Positions 34,632 to 45,451 of a stretch of DNA of 64,000 bases are shown here, piece by piece. Position 1 is the stretch's first letter. The number at the start of each line of letters is the position of its first letter. The notes beneath the pieces are model-generated. The model was not told where the DNA came from. It saw only the letters and a program-made list of their open reading frames with translations, and searched no databases. The stretch lies in assembly GCA_021018815.1 (NCBI GenBank), contig JAITYX010000007.1, forward strand, positions 5,643,001-5,707,000, in the 5' to 3' direction. This DNA comes from Talinum fruticosum. Its lineage: Eukaryota; Streptophyta; Magnoliopsida; Caryophyllales; Talinaceae. The translations under genes and the position numbers were made by a program.

Positions 34632-36219
34632 TGAAGACTCGGACTTTACACCTCACTTTTCTAAGTTCTATCAACGGAATCAAGTATAAGATTTTCTCAC
34701 TTATAAAGTTTTGATTCCAAGCCATTCCCCGTGCCTTAGAAACTTTTCCGAGTGATATAGTATTTTCTCTAAGTGTTATAGAAATTATTTCATGTATTTA
34801 TGCATGACTCCGTGTGACTTAGAAAGCATATCCGCACTCACTATGTTACACTCGGTTCGAGTCACTCATAATTAGAATTATTGCATGTTCAAACGCCGGT
34901 ATTCGTATAACCGTACTCGGGACTGACTTCATATTACAGGTCTTATTCCGTAAGAGTCGGCGCTTCTAGTTTGAATCATGCTCGGTCTAGATCAAGTTTA
35001 TTCCCTCCGATATTCTTTAGTTAACTTGATTCTCTTTTAGATTGACTCGGATGGAATTTTGAGTATCATGAATATTAGACTCGAAAATTCCATTCCTTTT
35101 TCAGTCCGAGATAATTAGTCACCTAATTATCTTAATTATATTATTATCTCGTGTCTAATCTTGGACCAAAGTATTTTATACTTTGAGAACCAAATTGATT
35201 TACTTTTGTAGGTGATTCAAACGAGGCTATCCTAAATTTAAATTATAAAAGTAACCGGCTTCAAAACGTGAAATCACCGAGCAGACAAGGCTTTTCCACC
35301 TCCGACTTAGCCCCGGACACTCGTGTTAGGGTTGTCTGTTTCCAGAAATGGAAATATGCAACACTAAGCTCAACGGCGGTTTCCACCTTACTTTTGAAGA
35401 TACCGCTAGTGGTTTTAGGCACTTCCAAGGGAGTCAAGAGCAGTTGTCTAACGTTCATATTTCAACGGATATTTTACGAGTGACTCGGAAAATCCTTCAC
35501 AACGGTCGTAAAGGAACTTCCATTTAGAAGATGGACACAACGGCTAAGCTACTTGGTCATCAATAAATAGAAGCCAACTCTCAAGACTTGAAGATTGCTT
35601 GAACCAATTGTAAAAATACATATTTGATCAAAAGTCATTGTATTCATTCTCAATCTTCTACTTACAACTCCAATTCTATATGTCATTATATTCCGAGTTA
35701 TAAGGTCTTGTACTCGATTACAAACTCTCTTCTTAATCTCTAAGTAAGGTCCATTGATCGAGCTGTAAAGGTTAACTCAGCTCGGTTGTCCCTAGCTGTA
35801 AGGGTTATCTCGGTTAGGAAGTACTAGATCGGATAAGGGAATTTCGAGTCTAGGAAAAACTTGTAAGGAGTTGTCTAAGGGAGCAACTCGGGTTGAGTCG
35901 ATCTACTGTATTTTGTGGATTCAAAATAGTGGATTTGACTTCGTGCTTGGATTAGCATGGTCCGTGGTTTTCCGCCCGGGAGGGTTTCCACGTACTTTCG
36001 TGTTATGAGTTTTACGAGTACATTCTAGACTCAGATTGTTTACTTGTTCAGTCTATTCTGCTTCTATATTCTTTATCGATTTACGAGTCGGGTCTTTTAC
36101 GAGTTCATCCGTGACTCCAACTCTACTCGGACGAATTTATTCTTTAATCGAAGCAAATTTCATCATCACCCTATTCACCCCCTCTAGGGTGACTTAGTCT
36201 CTCCAAGAGCTAACTTTCA
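34632..36219 (+). repeat. Copy B 3' LTR
   Basis: 1588 bp, very like 23724-25309 and ending AACTTTCA before the AACTT duplication. Palindrome and AACGG motifs lie near 35410-35545. Confidence 0.92.
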
Positions 36220-36224
36220 AACTT
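36220..36224. repeat. Right target-site duplication of copy B
   Basis: AACTT, identical to 23719-23723. Confidence 0.9.
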
Positions 36225-36540
36225 TATTGATGAGTGAAAGTTTGTGGTTGGTTAAGGGATGACTATGAAATTTTGGCTTTGATAATTGAAATTTTTGTTT
36301 GGATTTCTCCTCCATACCAAAAGAAGGGGCAGTTTATTTATGGAGATTGGTGAAAGATTTTGCGGAAGAGGGAGATCCTGGAGTTTGTAATTTATGTTCT
36401 TTGTTTGCTTGTTTTTCTCTGCAATTTTCTTTGATTCAAACGTGAGAAAAAATCAATTTTCTTCCGTTTTCTTTCCCCCTCATTTTTTTGTTTAAGTTTT
36501 CTTTCTAACACATTTTCTTTGAATCAAATAAAACCTTGAG
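36225..36540. repeat. Right half of an inverted-repeat sequence split by copy B
   Basis: No gene. The stretch near 36500-36535 (ACACATTTTCTTTGAATCAA inside it) is the partial reverse complement of 23188-23222. Together with 23107-23718 it looks like one older inverted-repeat sequence of roughly 0.9 kb into which copy B inserted. Confidence 0.3.
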
Positions 36541-36955
36541 ATTCGTTTGGGAGGAGAGTAAAATAGATGAGTAAGAGTAAATAGGAGTATGAAGGTGAAG
36601 TTTTTTTTTTTTTTTTAAATAAGAGCAAGTAAGAGTAAATAAGAGTAAATAACATAATTGACATATATACCCCTAATTATTAGAATAAAATATATTGCAT
36701 TTGAGAAGAAAATGGTAAAATATGTGAAATCTCATCTTTACTCATACCCATTTTTTAGAGTAAGGAAATGAAAGAGTAAGGGGGTAAGGAGGAGGAGTAA
36801 GTTACTCGCTCTCTACCTCTTCCTTTAACTCTCCTACGTTTACTCCCATACAATTGTAAAGTGAGTATTTACTTCCCCTTACTCCCTTCTACTTCCCCTT
36901 TCTCCCCTCTACTCCCCCTTACAACGGTAAAGTAAGTATCAACAGACCCTCGGGA
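36541..36955. repeat. Possible second MITE (inverted-repeat, non-coding)
   Basis: The left end GAGATTCGTTTGGGAGGAG and the right end, read inward as GAGGGTCTGTTGATAC, are loosely related. The inside is GTAAGAGTAAAT-type DNA on the left and its rough complement (TTACTCCC, CTACTCCCCC) on the right, so it could fold on itself. A T16 run lies at 36601-36616. No target duplication was found, so the class is open. Confidence 0.3.
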
Positions 36956-37240
36956 ATTAAAGATAAGAAAAAGGGGTAGCTTAAGACATGTTGGTGTGCA
37001 ATTTGCCGTCCATGTCTATGTCACTCGCAATAGCTCCATGTTGTGCTCCAATCCGATTACATTCACTAGGAAAGTCACACATATACAGATGATAACAAAA
37101 GGCCATGGCCCTTGTTCAAGCAATGTTGAAACACACTTAAAACCTATTCAAAGTTACATAAAAACAAATATAAATAGATACGAAACAAACAAAAACGAAC
37201 GAAACGAATAGAAACGAGTAGAAACGATTAACGAAAAAAG
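36956..37240. other. Unassigned spacer
   Basis: No gene or known repeat seen. The last 80 bases drift into an AAACGA-rich sequence that leads into the microsatellite. Confidence 0.3.
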
Positions 37241-37394
37241 CAACAACGAACATAAACAAACAACAACAACAACAACGACGACGACAACAACAACAACGAC
37301 AACGACAACAACAACGACGACAACGACAACAACAACAACAACGACAACAAAAGCGACAACAACAACGACAACAACAACGACAACAACAACAACG

Positions 37395-37437
<43 letters not shown>

Positions 37438-37499
37438 CGACAACAACGACAACGACAACAACGACAACAACAACGACAACAACAACAACAACAACGACG

Positions 37500-37567
<68 letters not shown>

Positions 37568-37590
37568 AATAATAATAATAACAATACAAT
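37241..37590. repeat. CAA/CGA trinucleotide microsatellite
   Basis: About 330 bp of (CAA)n with frequent CGA units, ending in AAT units (AATAATAATAATAA). The long minus-strand frames of Leu or Cys through it are by-products of the triplet repeat. It abuts the left edge of the pararetrovirus copy. Confidence 0.95.
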
Positions 37591-37603
37591 TTGTTTTCGA
37601 AAC

Positions 37604-37799
37604 TATGACATAAAGAAGAAAGAAGAACGTGAGCTTTTCATAAGTTGTGACATAAAGAAGAAAGAACGTGAACTTTTTCAGAAATTATGACATACAAAGA
37701 TGCTTTTCAGAAGTTAAGACAAAAGAAGAAATAAGACAATTTGTCTTTCAAGGAGAGATGTCGTTTCCTACCAAAAGATGGTTTACATTGCTATATAAG
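37604..37799 (+). promoter_or_regulatory. Pararetrovirus promoter region
   Basis: Three to four imperfect units of about 40 bp, each beginning near GACATAAAGAAGAAAG (37607, 37648, then more diverged from 37689), precede a TATA box TATATAAG at 37792-37799. Repeated boxes upstream of a TATA are usual for caulimovirid full-length RNA promoters; the match here is inferred from position. Confidence 0.5.
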
Positions 37800-38084
37800 G
37801 ATATATTTCTATTGGGACGAGGCATCGGTTTTTCATGAGTGAAAGTTAAGAGTTATTTAAGTGTATTGTCTCTTTTGTATTTTGAAGACTAGTTTCGGAT
37901 TTTGTTTAAGCAAGTTTTCTTATTTACGTGACATATATTGTAAGTATTCTGTTTACAATTTTGTGTTATATTTTATAAAGTTTGAAGTTTATTTATATTC
38001 ATCTTTTATTACTTTTTATATACTTATATTTTATTAAGTGTTGACATTACTTGTAATATTTATATTCTAGGATCTTGCTAAGTC

Positions 38085-38100
38085 TGGTATTAGAGCCATG
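38085..38100 (+). promoter_or_regulatory. Pararetrovirus primer-binding site
   Basis: TGGTATTAGAGCCATG, the complement of initiator tRNA-Met with one C-to-T change. It primes minus-strand synthesis and marks position 1 in caulimovirid maps. It lies 150 bases before the movement-protein remnant. Confidence 0.85.
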
Positions 38101-38246
38101 ATTGTTACTGTATTTTAATTGTAGTTTGTGCATTTAGACATTGAATAAATGTTGGTTAGCCTTAAATCCATTGGTCGGCCTTTAGTGGTGGTCCCGGTGG
38201 TAGTCCCATTGGTCCCGTCATTTTTTGCAATAGTATTGTATTTGAA

Positions 38247-39200
38247 ATGCATTTACGTAAATTATTTTCCTTTGGATTTGATAGTAATTTTAGTGACATA
38301 ATTAATAGCCAAGAGATTAGAACAGAACCTTTATTTAAGGCCCTATCACTTCATGAATATCATGATTGGATTATACCTAAGGTCAAGCTCGAGACAATTT
38401 ACAAAATAGGTACATTTGATTTTCCACTACTTATTCAGTTAAAACTCATGAATAAATTACTAGTTTATAAAATGGTTTACAAATAATTTCATTAATCAAA
38501 CATGAATCTATTAATAATCATTTAAAGGCAAATTATAGATTTATGCATATAGGTCTTGTTCAAGTGGTTGTTAAACCTTTTGTTCATAAAGGAACTATCG
38601 CCCCTATTTATATGACTCTTAAAGACAAACGTTTAAAGAAATATAAGTCCTCTTTATTAGTTGTGATTCATACTAAAATTTGTAATGGTCCAGTTTCCTT
38701 TAATTGTTATCTAGATTTTTCGTTGATCTCATTCAATGACAATTGAATCTTTAAAACTTGATGTTCATGTGCAAGGCAATGAATGTTATGATTTTAGAAA
38801 ATTTGCTGTTATGTATAGAGTTTATTTTAGACTAAAGTCTACAAGCTTTAATACAAAATGTTTCCCTCTAATTCAAAAAAAGCTGTTTTACTTGAAATAG
38901 TTGATGAGAAACCTGCTATCTTTAACTCAAAACTTCTTAAATGGGATGAAATTACAATCCCATATGAGTTCAAACTAGAAATGCTCAACCCCCTTCACAA
39001 TTAAAAGATAAAAATATTGATCAAATTATAGAGGAGCCCGATGGTAGAGCTCTTATCAGATTTAAATCGATAAGGGAAAACATCTCTAAACCTAGCTCTT
39101 CCAATTCTAGAAATCTTTTTCAGATTATTCTTCCATTGGGACAGAAACCCTTAGGAATTACCAAAGATACAGGTTTACGGCTCCCATCCCATAGCATGTT
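38247..39200 (+). pseudogene. Pararetrovirus movement-protein remnant
   Basis: The first frame (38247-38486) includes a YKIGTFDFPL block, then after a stop the frame at 38543-38746 includes HIGLVQVVVKPFVHKG, LKDKRLKKYKSSLL and NGPVSFNCYLDF. These are the core blocks of 30K-type movement proteins of petuvirus and florendovirus type, which open plasmodesmata for cell-to-cell spread. A later frame (38746-38990) holds a KFAVMYRVYF block. The gene is broken by stops at about 38486 and 38745 and frame changes, so no full protein can be made. Confidence 0.75.
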
Positions 39201-39379
39201 CTAGATTGTTCCTTTCCCACTTTTTTTTGAATAGGAGGAGGAATAAATGTCCTTGCAAAATTAGGATTTAAAATAAATTGGTCCTTTTAAAACATGATTA
39301 TTATTCCCAGAAAAATATGCATTATAAAAAATGGTTACAGACAATTTGATGAGAACCTTCGAGACAAAATTAAAATAAA

Positions 39380-40010
39380 ATGGATAATCGATATGACTTG
39401 ATTATCAGCCAATATTCCCTTTTTATATGGTTTCCTACTTTTTCCTCACATCTAAGATTTCAAAATGCATATTCAATCCCTAGTATTAATGTCCAAACAA
39501 CACTTCGGCACCTTCAGGATGGCAGTACTATTCCACTTGTTCATCCTTTCAAATTTGAAGCAATTACACTCAAAATTAACGATGAAGAAGCTATTGCATC
39601 ACCTTATAAAAAGGTGGGGAGGGGGTTGACATTACTACTGCTAATGATCTTAAAAAGATCCATCAACAGAAAAATTATACAAACACAATTCTTAATAATA
39701 TAGTAGAGTGACTAACCTTTGTGTCTACAAAATTAGATACTAAAAAATTTAAGTCTCCTGAAAGTTATAACAATAATACAAAAATTTTTGATTACATAGA
39801 CAATATTTCTAAAATTTTCTTTAAAATTGATAGTATTCCTAAGAAAAATGAAGATTCACTTGTCAAAGCTACTTCAAATTCTAATGCTAGACTTCTAGAT
39901 AGCATCTCTAAACAAATAAAAGAAATCGACATCACTCTTAAAGGCAAATCTATTAGTTGCCTTGATAAGATTTGCCAACTACAAAGTAATGACTTCATTC
40001 GAATTTGATT
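39380..40010 (+). pseudogene. Pararetrovirus region between MP and CP (coiled-coil)
   Basis: The first frame (39380-39703) ends at a frameshift. In another frame the DNA near 39645-39710 reads DLKKIHQQKNYTNTILN, a heptad-like pattern known between the movement and coat proteins of florendoviruses. The second frame (39721-40008) is Lys/Asn/Ser-rich and ends in a SKQIKEIDITLKGKSI helix. The function is not known. Confidence 0.55.
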
Positions 40011-41100
40011 CGGATATCGATAAACTAGTTGCAATTAAGGCTTTCCAAAATACCTCTAAAGAAGATAATGAGCAGCCTTCAATAAACAAAATTAAGTCAT
40101 GGAAGAATTCCAAAACTAGAAATTATTACCCTAGGCCCTCTCCTCCACACATTCAATATGAAGAAAGTGGAGAATTTGCGATGAGGGCATTATGACAGAA
40201 ATTCTATTATGAATGGAATACAAATGAAAAATCCGAACATGAAATTCTATCCATATTAAAAGAAATGGGTATGAAAGTTGTTGCCTACAAAGAAAAAAGA
40301 TGTATCGCTGAAAATGTTACTTCAACACTTGCTCTAGGTTTTACAAGACAGACATAAGAACTGGTGGAACAACTTCATAACTCATGAACAAAAAATGTCA
40401 ATCTTGAATCACACTACAAAAATCAAACAAGAAAATGGGATATAAAGAGATGAAGAAGATGCTTATGAACTTTTAATTCATACTATTACTCTTTATTTCA
40501 TTGGCAACCCAAATGAAGGATAAGCTATCGCTAAATCTGTCCTTATTAACATAAGATTTCCTACTTTAAGTGATTATAGATGGTATAAAGATGCTTTCCT
40601 TACCAATGTCCTTAAATGTAAAGATGAAACACAAAATTTTTGGAAAGAAAGATTCATTGCTGGTTTTCCTAAACTCTTTGGAGAACGAATTCTTACTAAA
40701 TTAAGAAAACCTTTTAGCACAGATGACATTCATTTTAGTCTTCTAACATTTGGTCAAATTTTTGGAATAGTTAAAAGTGAAGGACTTATCCTTTGTAACA
40801 AACTCAAATTACAAGCCAAATACGGATTAGAAAGAGCCCAGTCTCGAAGAGAAATGGGAATCTTTTAGTATCACAAAATTGAAGTCTCATCTACAAAAAT
40901 TAAAAAAGTTGGAAAAGTCTTTATTAGAAAACAAAGAAAATTTTCCAAAACTTTTATTCCAAAACTAGATACTCCTAAAACAAATTTTCCTAAGAAAAAG
41001 AAGTTTAACAAGAAGAGAATTATTTGTTACAAATTGGCAAAATAGGTCATAAAGCTTTTAATGTAAAACCGAGAAGAAAATTAACGAAATTTTTGTTGAA
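40011..41100 (+). pseudogene. Pararetrovirus coat-protein and zinc-knuckle remnant
   Basis: The KTRNYYPRPSPPHIQYEE block (about 40112-40160) precedes the coat protein in this group. The following kilobase is broken by many stops, but frames contain coat-protein-like pieces, and it ends in a Lys-rich stretch (PKKKKFNKKRIICYK, about 40985-41035) leading into a CCHC knuckle that is itself frameshifted and lacks a clear last Cys. The coat protein would package the DNA. It is not functional. Confidence 0.6.
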
Positions 41101-41689
41101 GAACCAAACATACAAAAGAAAATATTATCAATTTTAGCCCACAATTCTTCCGACTCGATAATGAGGAAGATTATTACCTTAGTACGATGAGACGAAGACT
41201 CGATTTATGAGTCTTCTCCGATAAAACAACTTAATGTTATTACCGATAAAAGTTAAAAAGAATTCCTATTAGATTTAATAGGAAAATTTTTTGATCCAGA
41301 AATAAAGAAAGAATATCTAGAAAAGTTAAAATAACTTATTCTGAATGAAGAACCAAAATCCTTTAAAGTCAACCATGAAACTATAAATCTCTATAAGCTA
41401 TATCAAAAATACACAATTCCAAATCCATTTCAACAAATTACTACAAAAGATATTGAAGTTGAAGTTGATGAGCTAAAGGCTCAAGCTAGAATCCTCAAGA
41501 AAGATATTTTAGAACTAAAAACTAAAGACCGTGAGGTAGAAACCAAATTCACTATTTTAGAATCTCGTAGGACTAGTCCTTTTATTCCAAAGGATGATAC
41601 CTCTATACCTCGCACCCCGATAGAAGAAGTCCCGGATGACTAATTCCTATAAACCCTATCTCAAGTTACCTTCTAAAACTGGTATTCTA

Positions 41690-42100
41690 TAGTCAAATTG
41701 GTTGTTGGAAATTTCTCTATAAGTACGAGTTAATTTTGTTGACAAGTGGAGCATATCAAAATTGCCTTAGAGGAGGAATTGTTCCAACCATATATTGTGA
41801 AAAGATTAGAGAAAACCTCTGCAGAGAAAATGGAGAACCTTTAAATATCATATATAAATTAAATAAAGGATATATCAAAAATAATGACTATTGTTTTAAA
41901 AATGTATTTTTAATCGTTGATAATATTACAAATGATCTCATTCTTGGCACTCTGTTTTTCACTCAAATTTATCCTTTCTATGTAAATGAATTAGGAGTTC
42001 ACACTAATATTATGGGTAAACAAATTTTTAAACTTTTATCATTTGTTAGGCAAAGAGACGATTCTCTTTTACAAACGTCCTCTATTTTTTGACAAATTTT
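41690..42100 (+). pseudogene. Pararetrovirus aspartic protease, active site lost
   Basis: The frame 41736-42092 contains GGIVPTIYCEKIRENL, a hydrophobic KNVFLIVDN strand and NDLILGTLFFTQIYPF, the closing ILG-PF block of caulimovirid proteases. At 41742-41750 the active-site triplet reads Thr-Ser-Gly; the family has Asp-Ser-Gly, so the catalytic Asp is missing. Stops lie on both sides. Confidence 0.75.
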
Positions 42101-42269
42101 TATCATCTACTAGGCAAAGAGATGTTTCTCTTTTACAAACGTCCTCTATTTTTTCGGCAAATTAATAGTTTGCAATACAACCAAACTACAATTATCCATT
42201 TACAAGAAGAGATTTCTTATCTCAGGATCGATAAACGAGTTGCATTGCATCCTTCAATTTAGAAAACAA

Positions 42270-43010
42270 TTCTTGATCTAGAACAAATTATAAAGAAACA
42301 AGTGTATTATGATGTTTCTAATGCTTTCTACGAAAGAAAAAAAGCACATAATTTCCTTACCTTATATAAAAGATTTTGATAAAAGAAATATTCCTACAAA
42401 AGCTCGCCCAACTCAAATGAATTTAGAACTTCTCAACCACTGTAAAAATAAAATTCAATCTCTTTTAGACAAACAACTCATAAGACCTTCAAAATTTCTT
42501 TGGAGTTGTGTTGCATTTTATGTTAATAATACTGCAAAAAAAGAAAGCGAAGTTCTTAGACTCGTTATCAATTACAAACCCCTAAGGTTATCAAATGGAT
42601 CAGGAATCCAATTCCTTATCAAACGGATACTATGAATGGAATGTAATGCCCTTTGGACTAACAAATGCTCCTTTTGAATTTCAAAATGTTATGAACGACA
42701 TTTTTAACCCATATACCTCTTCTATTATTGTTTACATTGATGAAGTCCTGGTATTTTCTAAAACCATCGATCAACATTTCAAACATTTACAAATATTCTT
42801 ACATATTACTAAGAAGAATGGATTAGCTATTTAAGCTTCAAAAATGATTTTATTTCAAATAAAAATGAGATTTCTTAGATATAACATTTACTTGAGGAAC
42901 TCTTAAACCTATCATGAGATCACTCACTTTTGCTAAAAAATTTTCAAATGAAATAAAAGATAAAAAACAATTGCAAAGGTTTTTAGGCTGTCTTAATTAT
43001 GTTTCTGAAT
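42270..43010 (+). pseudogene. Pararetrovirus reverse transcriptase, deleted and altered
   Basis: The N-terminal part (42309-42600) has PTKARPTQMNLELL, LIRPSKFLWSCVAFYV and LRLVINYKPL. The frame then shifts and jumps to YYEWNVMPFGLTNAPFEFQ. The stretch that would carry the first catalytic Asp is gone, an estimated 40-50 codons. The second motif at 42733-42744 reads Tyr-Ile-Asp-Glu instead of the two-Asp form. Both changes abolish polymerase activity. HFKHLQIFLHI and DKKQLQRFLGCLNYVSEFF follow as in the family. Confidence 0.85.
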
Positions 43011-43560
43011 TTTTTCCAATTCTACAAGAGATATATGCCCCTTTATTTAGAAGACTTAGAAAGAAGGTCATTCCCTGGACAGAACAACATATCGAATTAG
43101 TTAGAAAATTACTCATAGAGTTAAATCTTTACCTTGTCTTATCATACCTCATCCAAGTGCATATATGATAATCAAAATAGATGCATCCGATATAGGATAT
43201 GGTGGTATACTTAAGCAAAAAATGTCGAGTCCCGACAAAAGAGAACAACTTGTACGATTTCATTAAGGAATATGGCTCGATCCTCAACAAAACTCTTCAC
43301 CATTAAAAGGAAATTTTATCTATTGTTCCTTATGTTTCAAAATTTCAAGATAATTTATTCTATAAAAAGTTTCTTTTAAGAATATATTGTAAAGTCTGCT
43401 ATAGATGTTTTATAAAAGGATGTAAAAATTTGGTCTCTAAACAAATCTTTGCCGGATGACAAACATTTTTATCTTCCTTTGATTTCACAATTGAATTTAT
43501 TAAAGGACAAAGCAATTTACTTCCAGATTTTCTTACTAGAGAGTCTTATAATGAAAGAGT
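43011..43560 (+). pseudogene. Pararetrovirus RNase H remnant
   Basis: PLFRRLRKKVIPWTEQHIEL (43040-43098) leads into a frame with IIKIDASDIGYGGILKQK, the start of caulimovirid RNase H with its first Asp. The rest to about 43560 is broken by many stops; a late frame reads FARWQ-like and DFLTRES-like pieces near 43450-43545. Confidence 0.7.
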
Positions 43561-43599
43561 GACAAGACAAAAATTTTGCACGAATCATATGAGTAAAAT

Positions 43600-44460
43600 A
43601 GAAGGACAAAGGAAAAGGTATACAAAAGGTCGATGATCACCGATTGGTTTTGAGCCAAGAACCTTTCGAGATATCAAAATACCAGTCTAGAACAAGTTTC
43701 ATTCCCTTACAAATTCTTCTCTTTTACCCTACAAAACTGTTGTCACAAATCCTACCGCTACCAAATATCATATTAAGTTTACAAAACATTTGTTTCTTAC
43801 AAATTATAAATCCCCTCCATCGAATTATCTTATCCGACAATTTATCCAACAAACTTTTGGAAATCTCCATTATCATACCGACCATTCTCAAAAGGATCGA
43901 CGATTCTGCAAGTTTATTCTTTTATATTTGCATTCAATTGACTTTACCCGCATGAAAGACAAAACACATCTTGACTACATACTTTATTCCAAGTGCATCA
44001 TCCGACACGTTATTGGTTCTCATGAGTGGAAGAACCCATTTGATGAGAGACAATTTTCTATCCCCTATTGACCACAATCTTACAATTACAACGATTACAA
44101 AATGGCTTGGTATATAATATTTCTCTATAAACCGGATGTCTACTCCTGGTTCTTCAATTTTCATGACACTTGCTCTACAAACTTCCCGAGTATAATTCTA
44201 TTATTGGTAGACCTTTTTGAAGCCACTTCCTCTATTTTGCCAACAGAGGCTAGAGAAAAATAGGATCAATGGCTCAAAAGCTCAACTTTTGATTCTTTTG
44301 CAAAAGAAGTACAATTCTTTGGGACATTTAATGTTACATGGATTTTTAGTTAGGAATATCGATTTTAAAATTACTTGCAGAATATTTACCTACTATCAAT
44401 GGTCCGTATCGACAAGGTTAGATGGTGGTCAAAGTATAAATACTATACTCTACGAGTGAG
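43600..44460 (+). pseudogene. Pararetrovirus conserved region after RNase H
   Basis: Frames here include KYQSRTSFIPLQ, ATKYHIKFTKHLFLTN, SPPSNYLIRQFIQQTFG, HTDHSQKDRRF, YILYSKCIIRHVIGSHEW and FNFHDTCSTN. This set of blocks is known from florendovirus genomes downstream of RT/RNase H and has no assigned function. The region is spread over three frames with stops. It supports placing the copy with florendoviruses. Confidence 0.65.
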
Positions 44461-44649
44461 GATAATGATCAGCATTTTCTAAAGACAAAAACAACGAAAT
44501 ATACAATGTTTAACCTACCCCAGGCCGAAGCGTCAAAACCCAAGCAAGCTTGAACCATCTTCTATAAATCATTCTACTTCAACAAAAGGGAAAATTCTTC
44601 AAGCACAAAAGGGTTGCAAAAATCCAGTTCAAAAGGTTTATCACAAGCA
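44461..44649. other. Junction between pararetrovirus and copy C
   Basis: Nothing definite. This holds either the last non-coding bases of the pararetrovirus or highly diverged LTR sequence of copy C (a short GTCAAAACCCAAGCAAGCTT resembles the family LTR only weakly). Confidence 0.3.
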
Positions 44650-45393
44650 ATGTGATCTTTTAGAAAATCCATGACAATGGTCACAAAGGACTTCCAGTCG
44701 GAAGATGGACACAACGGCTAAGTCTGCTTGGTCATATATAAATAGAAGCCAACTTTCAAGACATGAAGATTGCTGAACCAATTGTTAATACACATACTTG
44801 AGCAAACGTCATTGTATTCATTCTCGGTTTTCTACTTACAACTCCAATTCAGTATTTGATATTTCTCCGAGTTGTAAGGTCTTGGACTCGATTACAAACT
44901 CTCTTTCTTACTTTCTAAGTAAGGTCCCTTGACTGAGTTGTAAGGGTTAACTCAGCTTAGTTGTCCCTAACTGTAAGGGTTATCTCGATTAGGAAGTACT
45001 AGATCGGGTAAGGGAATTTCTAAGTCTAGGAAAAACTTGTAAGGAGTTGTCTAAGGAAGCAACTCGGGTTGAGTCGATCTATTGTATTTTGTGGACCTAA
45101 AATAGTGGATTTGACTTTGTTCTTGGATTAGCACAGTCCGTGGTTTTCGCCCCAGGAGGGTTTCCACGTACTTTCGAGTTATCACTTTTCCGAGTGCACT
45201 TAGACAGCTTTAAAGTTCCGTTTAATCTGTTTCTTCATTCTTTACTCGAACTCCGAGTCGAGTGCTTTTCCGAGTTTATCCTTGACTCCCACTCACCTCA
45301 TAGTCATATCTATTTTAAGTTTCAAGCAAATTTCATCATCACCTTATTCATCCCCCTCTAGGGTGACTTAGCCTCTCTAAGAGCAAACCTTCA
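44650..45393 (+). repeat. Copy C 5' LTR, truncated
   Basis: Aligns by eye with about 24580-25309 of copy B, from GGACTTCCAGTCGGAAGATG through AATAGAAGCC, GTTAACTCAGC, GGAAGTACTAGATCGG and GAGGGTTTCCACGTAC to AACCTTCA. The first ~850 bp are missing. The primer site after it reads TCGATATCGAGCC, one to two changes from the other copies. Confidence 0.85.
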
Positions 45394-45451
45394 ATCGATA
45401 TCGAGCCTAGCCTTTCGAAAGGATCGAACCATCCAAAGGTCTAAAGATCAA

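Larger units (their letters stand above)
23724..36219 (+). mobile_element. Copia copy B: complete Sirevirus-like element, second subfamily
   Basis: 12.5 kb on the + strand, including a 1.58-kb solo LTR inserted later. LTRs at 23724-25309 and 34632-36219, primer site 25312-25323, gag from 25369, protease near 27224, integrase split at 28149/29727, RT-RNase H to 31949, ORF3 32596-34297 and polypurine tract 34619-34630. AACTT duplications flank it. The LTR differs clearly from copies A and D but shares the same landmarks, so it is a sister subfamily. Many stops and frameshifts are present. Confidence 0.92.
37591..44460 (+). mobile_element. Endogenous pararetrovirus, Florendovirus/Petuvirus-like, decayed
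   Basis: About 6.9 kb on one strand with the caulimovirid order: promoter region, tRNA-Met primer site (38085), movement protein, coiled-coil region, coat-protein region with a zinc-knuckle remnant, aspartic protease, RT, RNase H, and a further conserved region after RNase H as found in florendoviruses. There is no integrase and no LTR, as expected for a pararetrovirus. The promoter lies left of the primer site, so the circular genome is permuted in the integrated copy. Stops, frameshifts, a deletion in RT and altered catalytic residues make it inactive. Both borders are approximate. Confidence 0.85.

Noticed and set aside
37137..37589. Long minus-strand frames of poly-Cys and poly-Leu
   Set aside because: They are translations of the (CAA/CGA)n microsatellite in different frames, not genes.
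38085..38100. tRNA-Met gene-like match
   Set aside because: Only the 3'-end complement is present; it is the pararetrovirus primer-binding site, not a tRNA gene.
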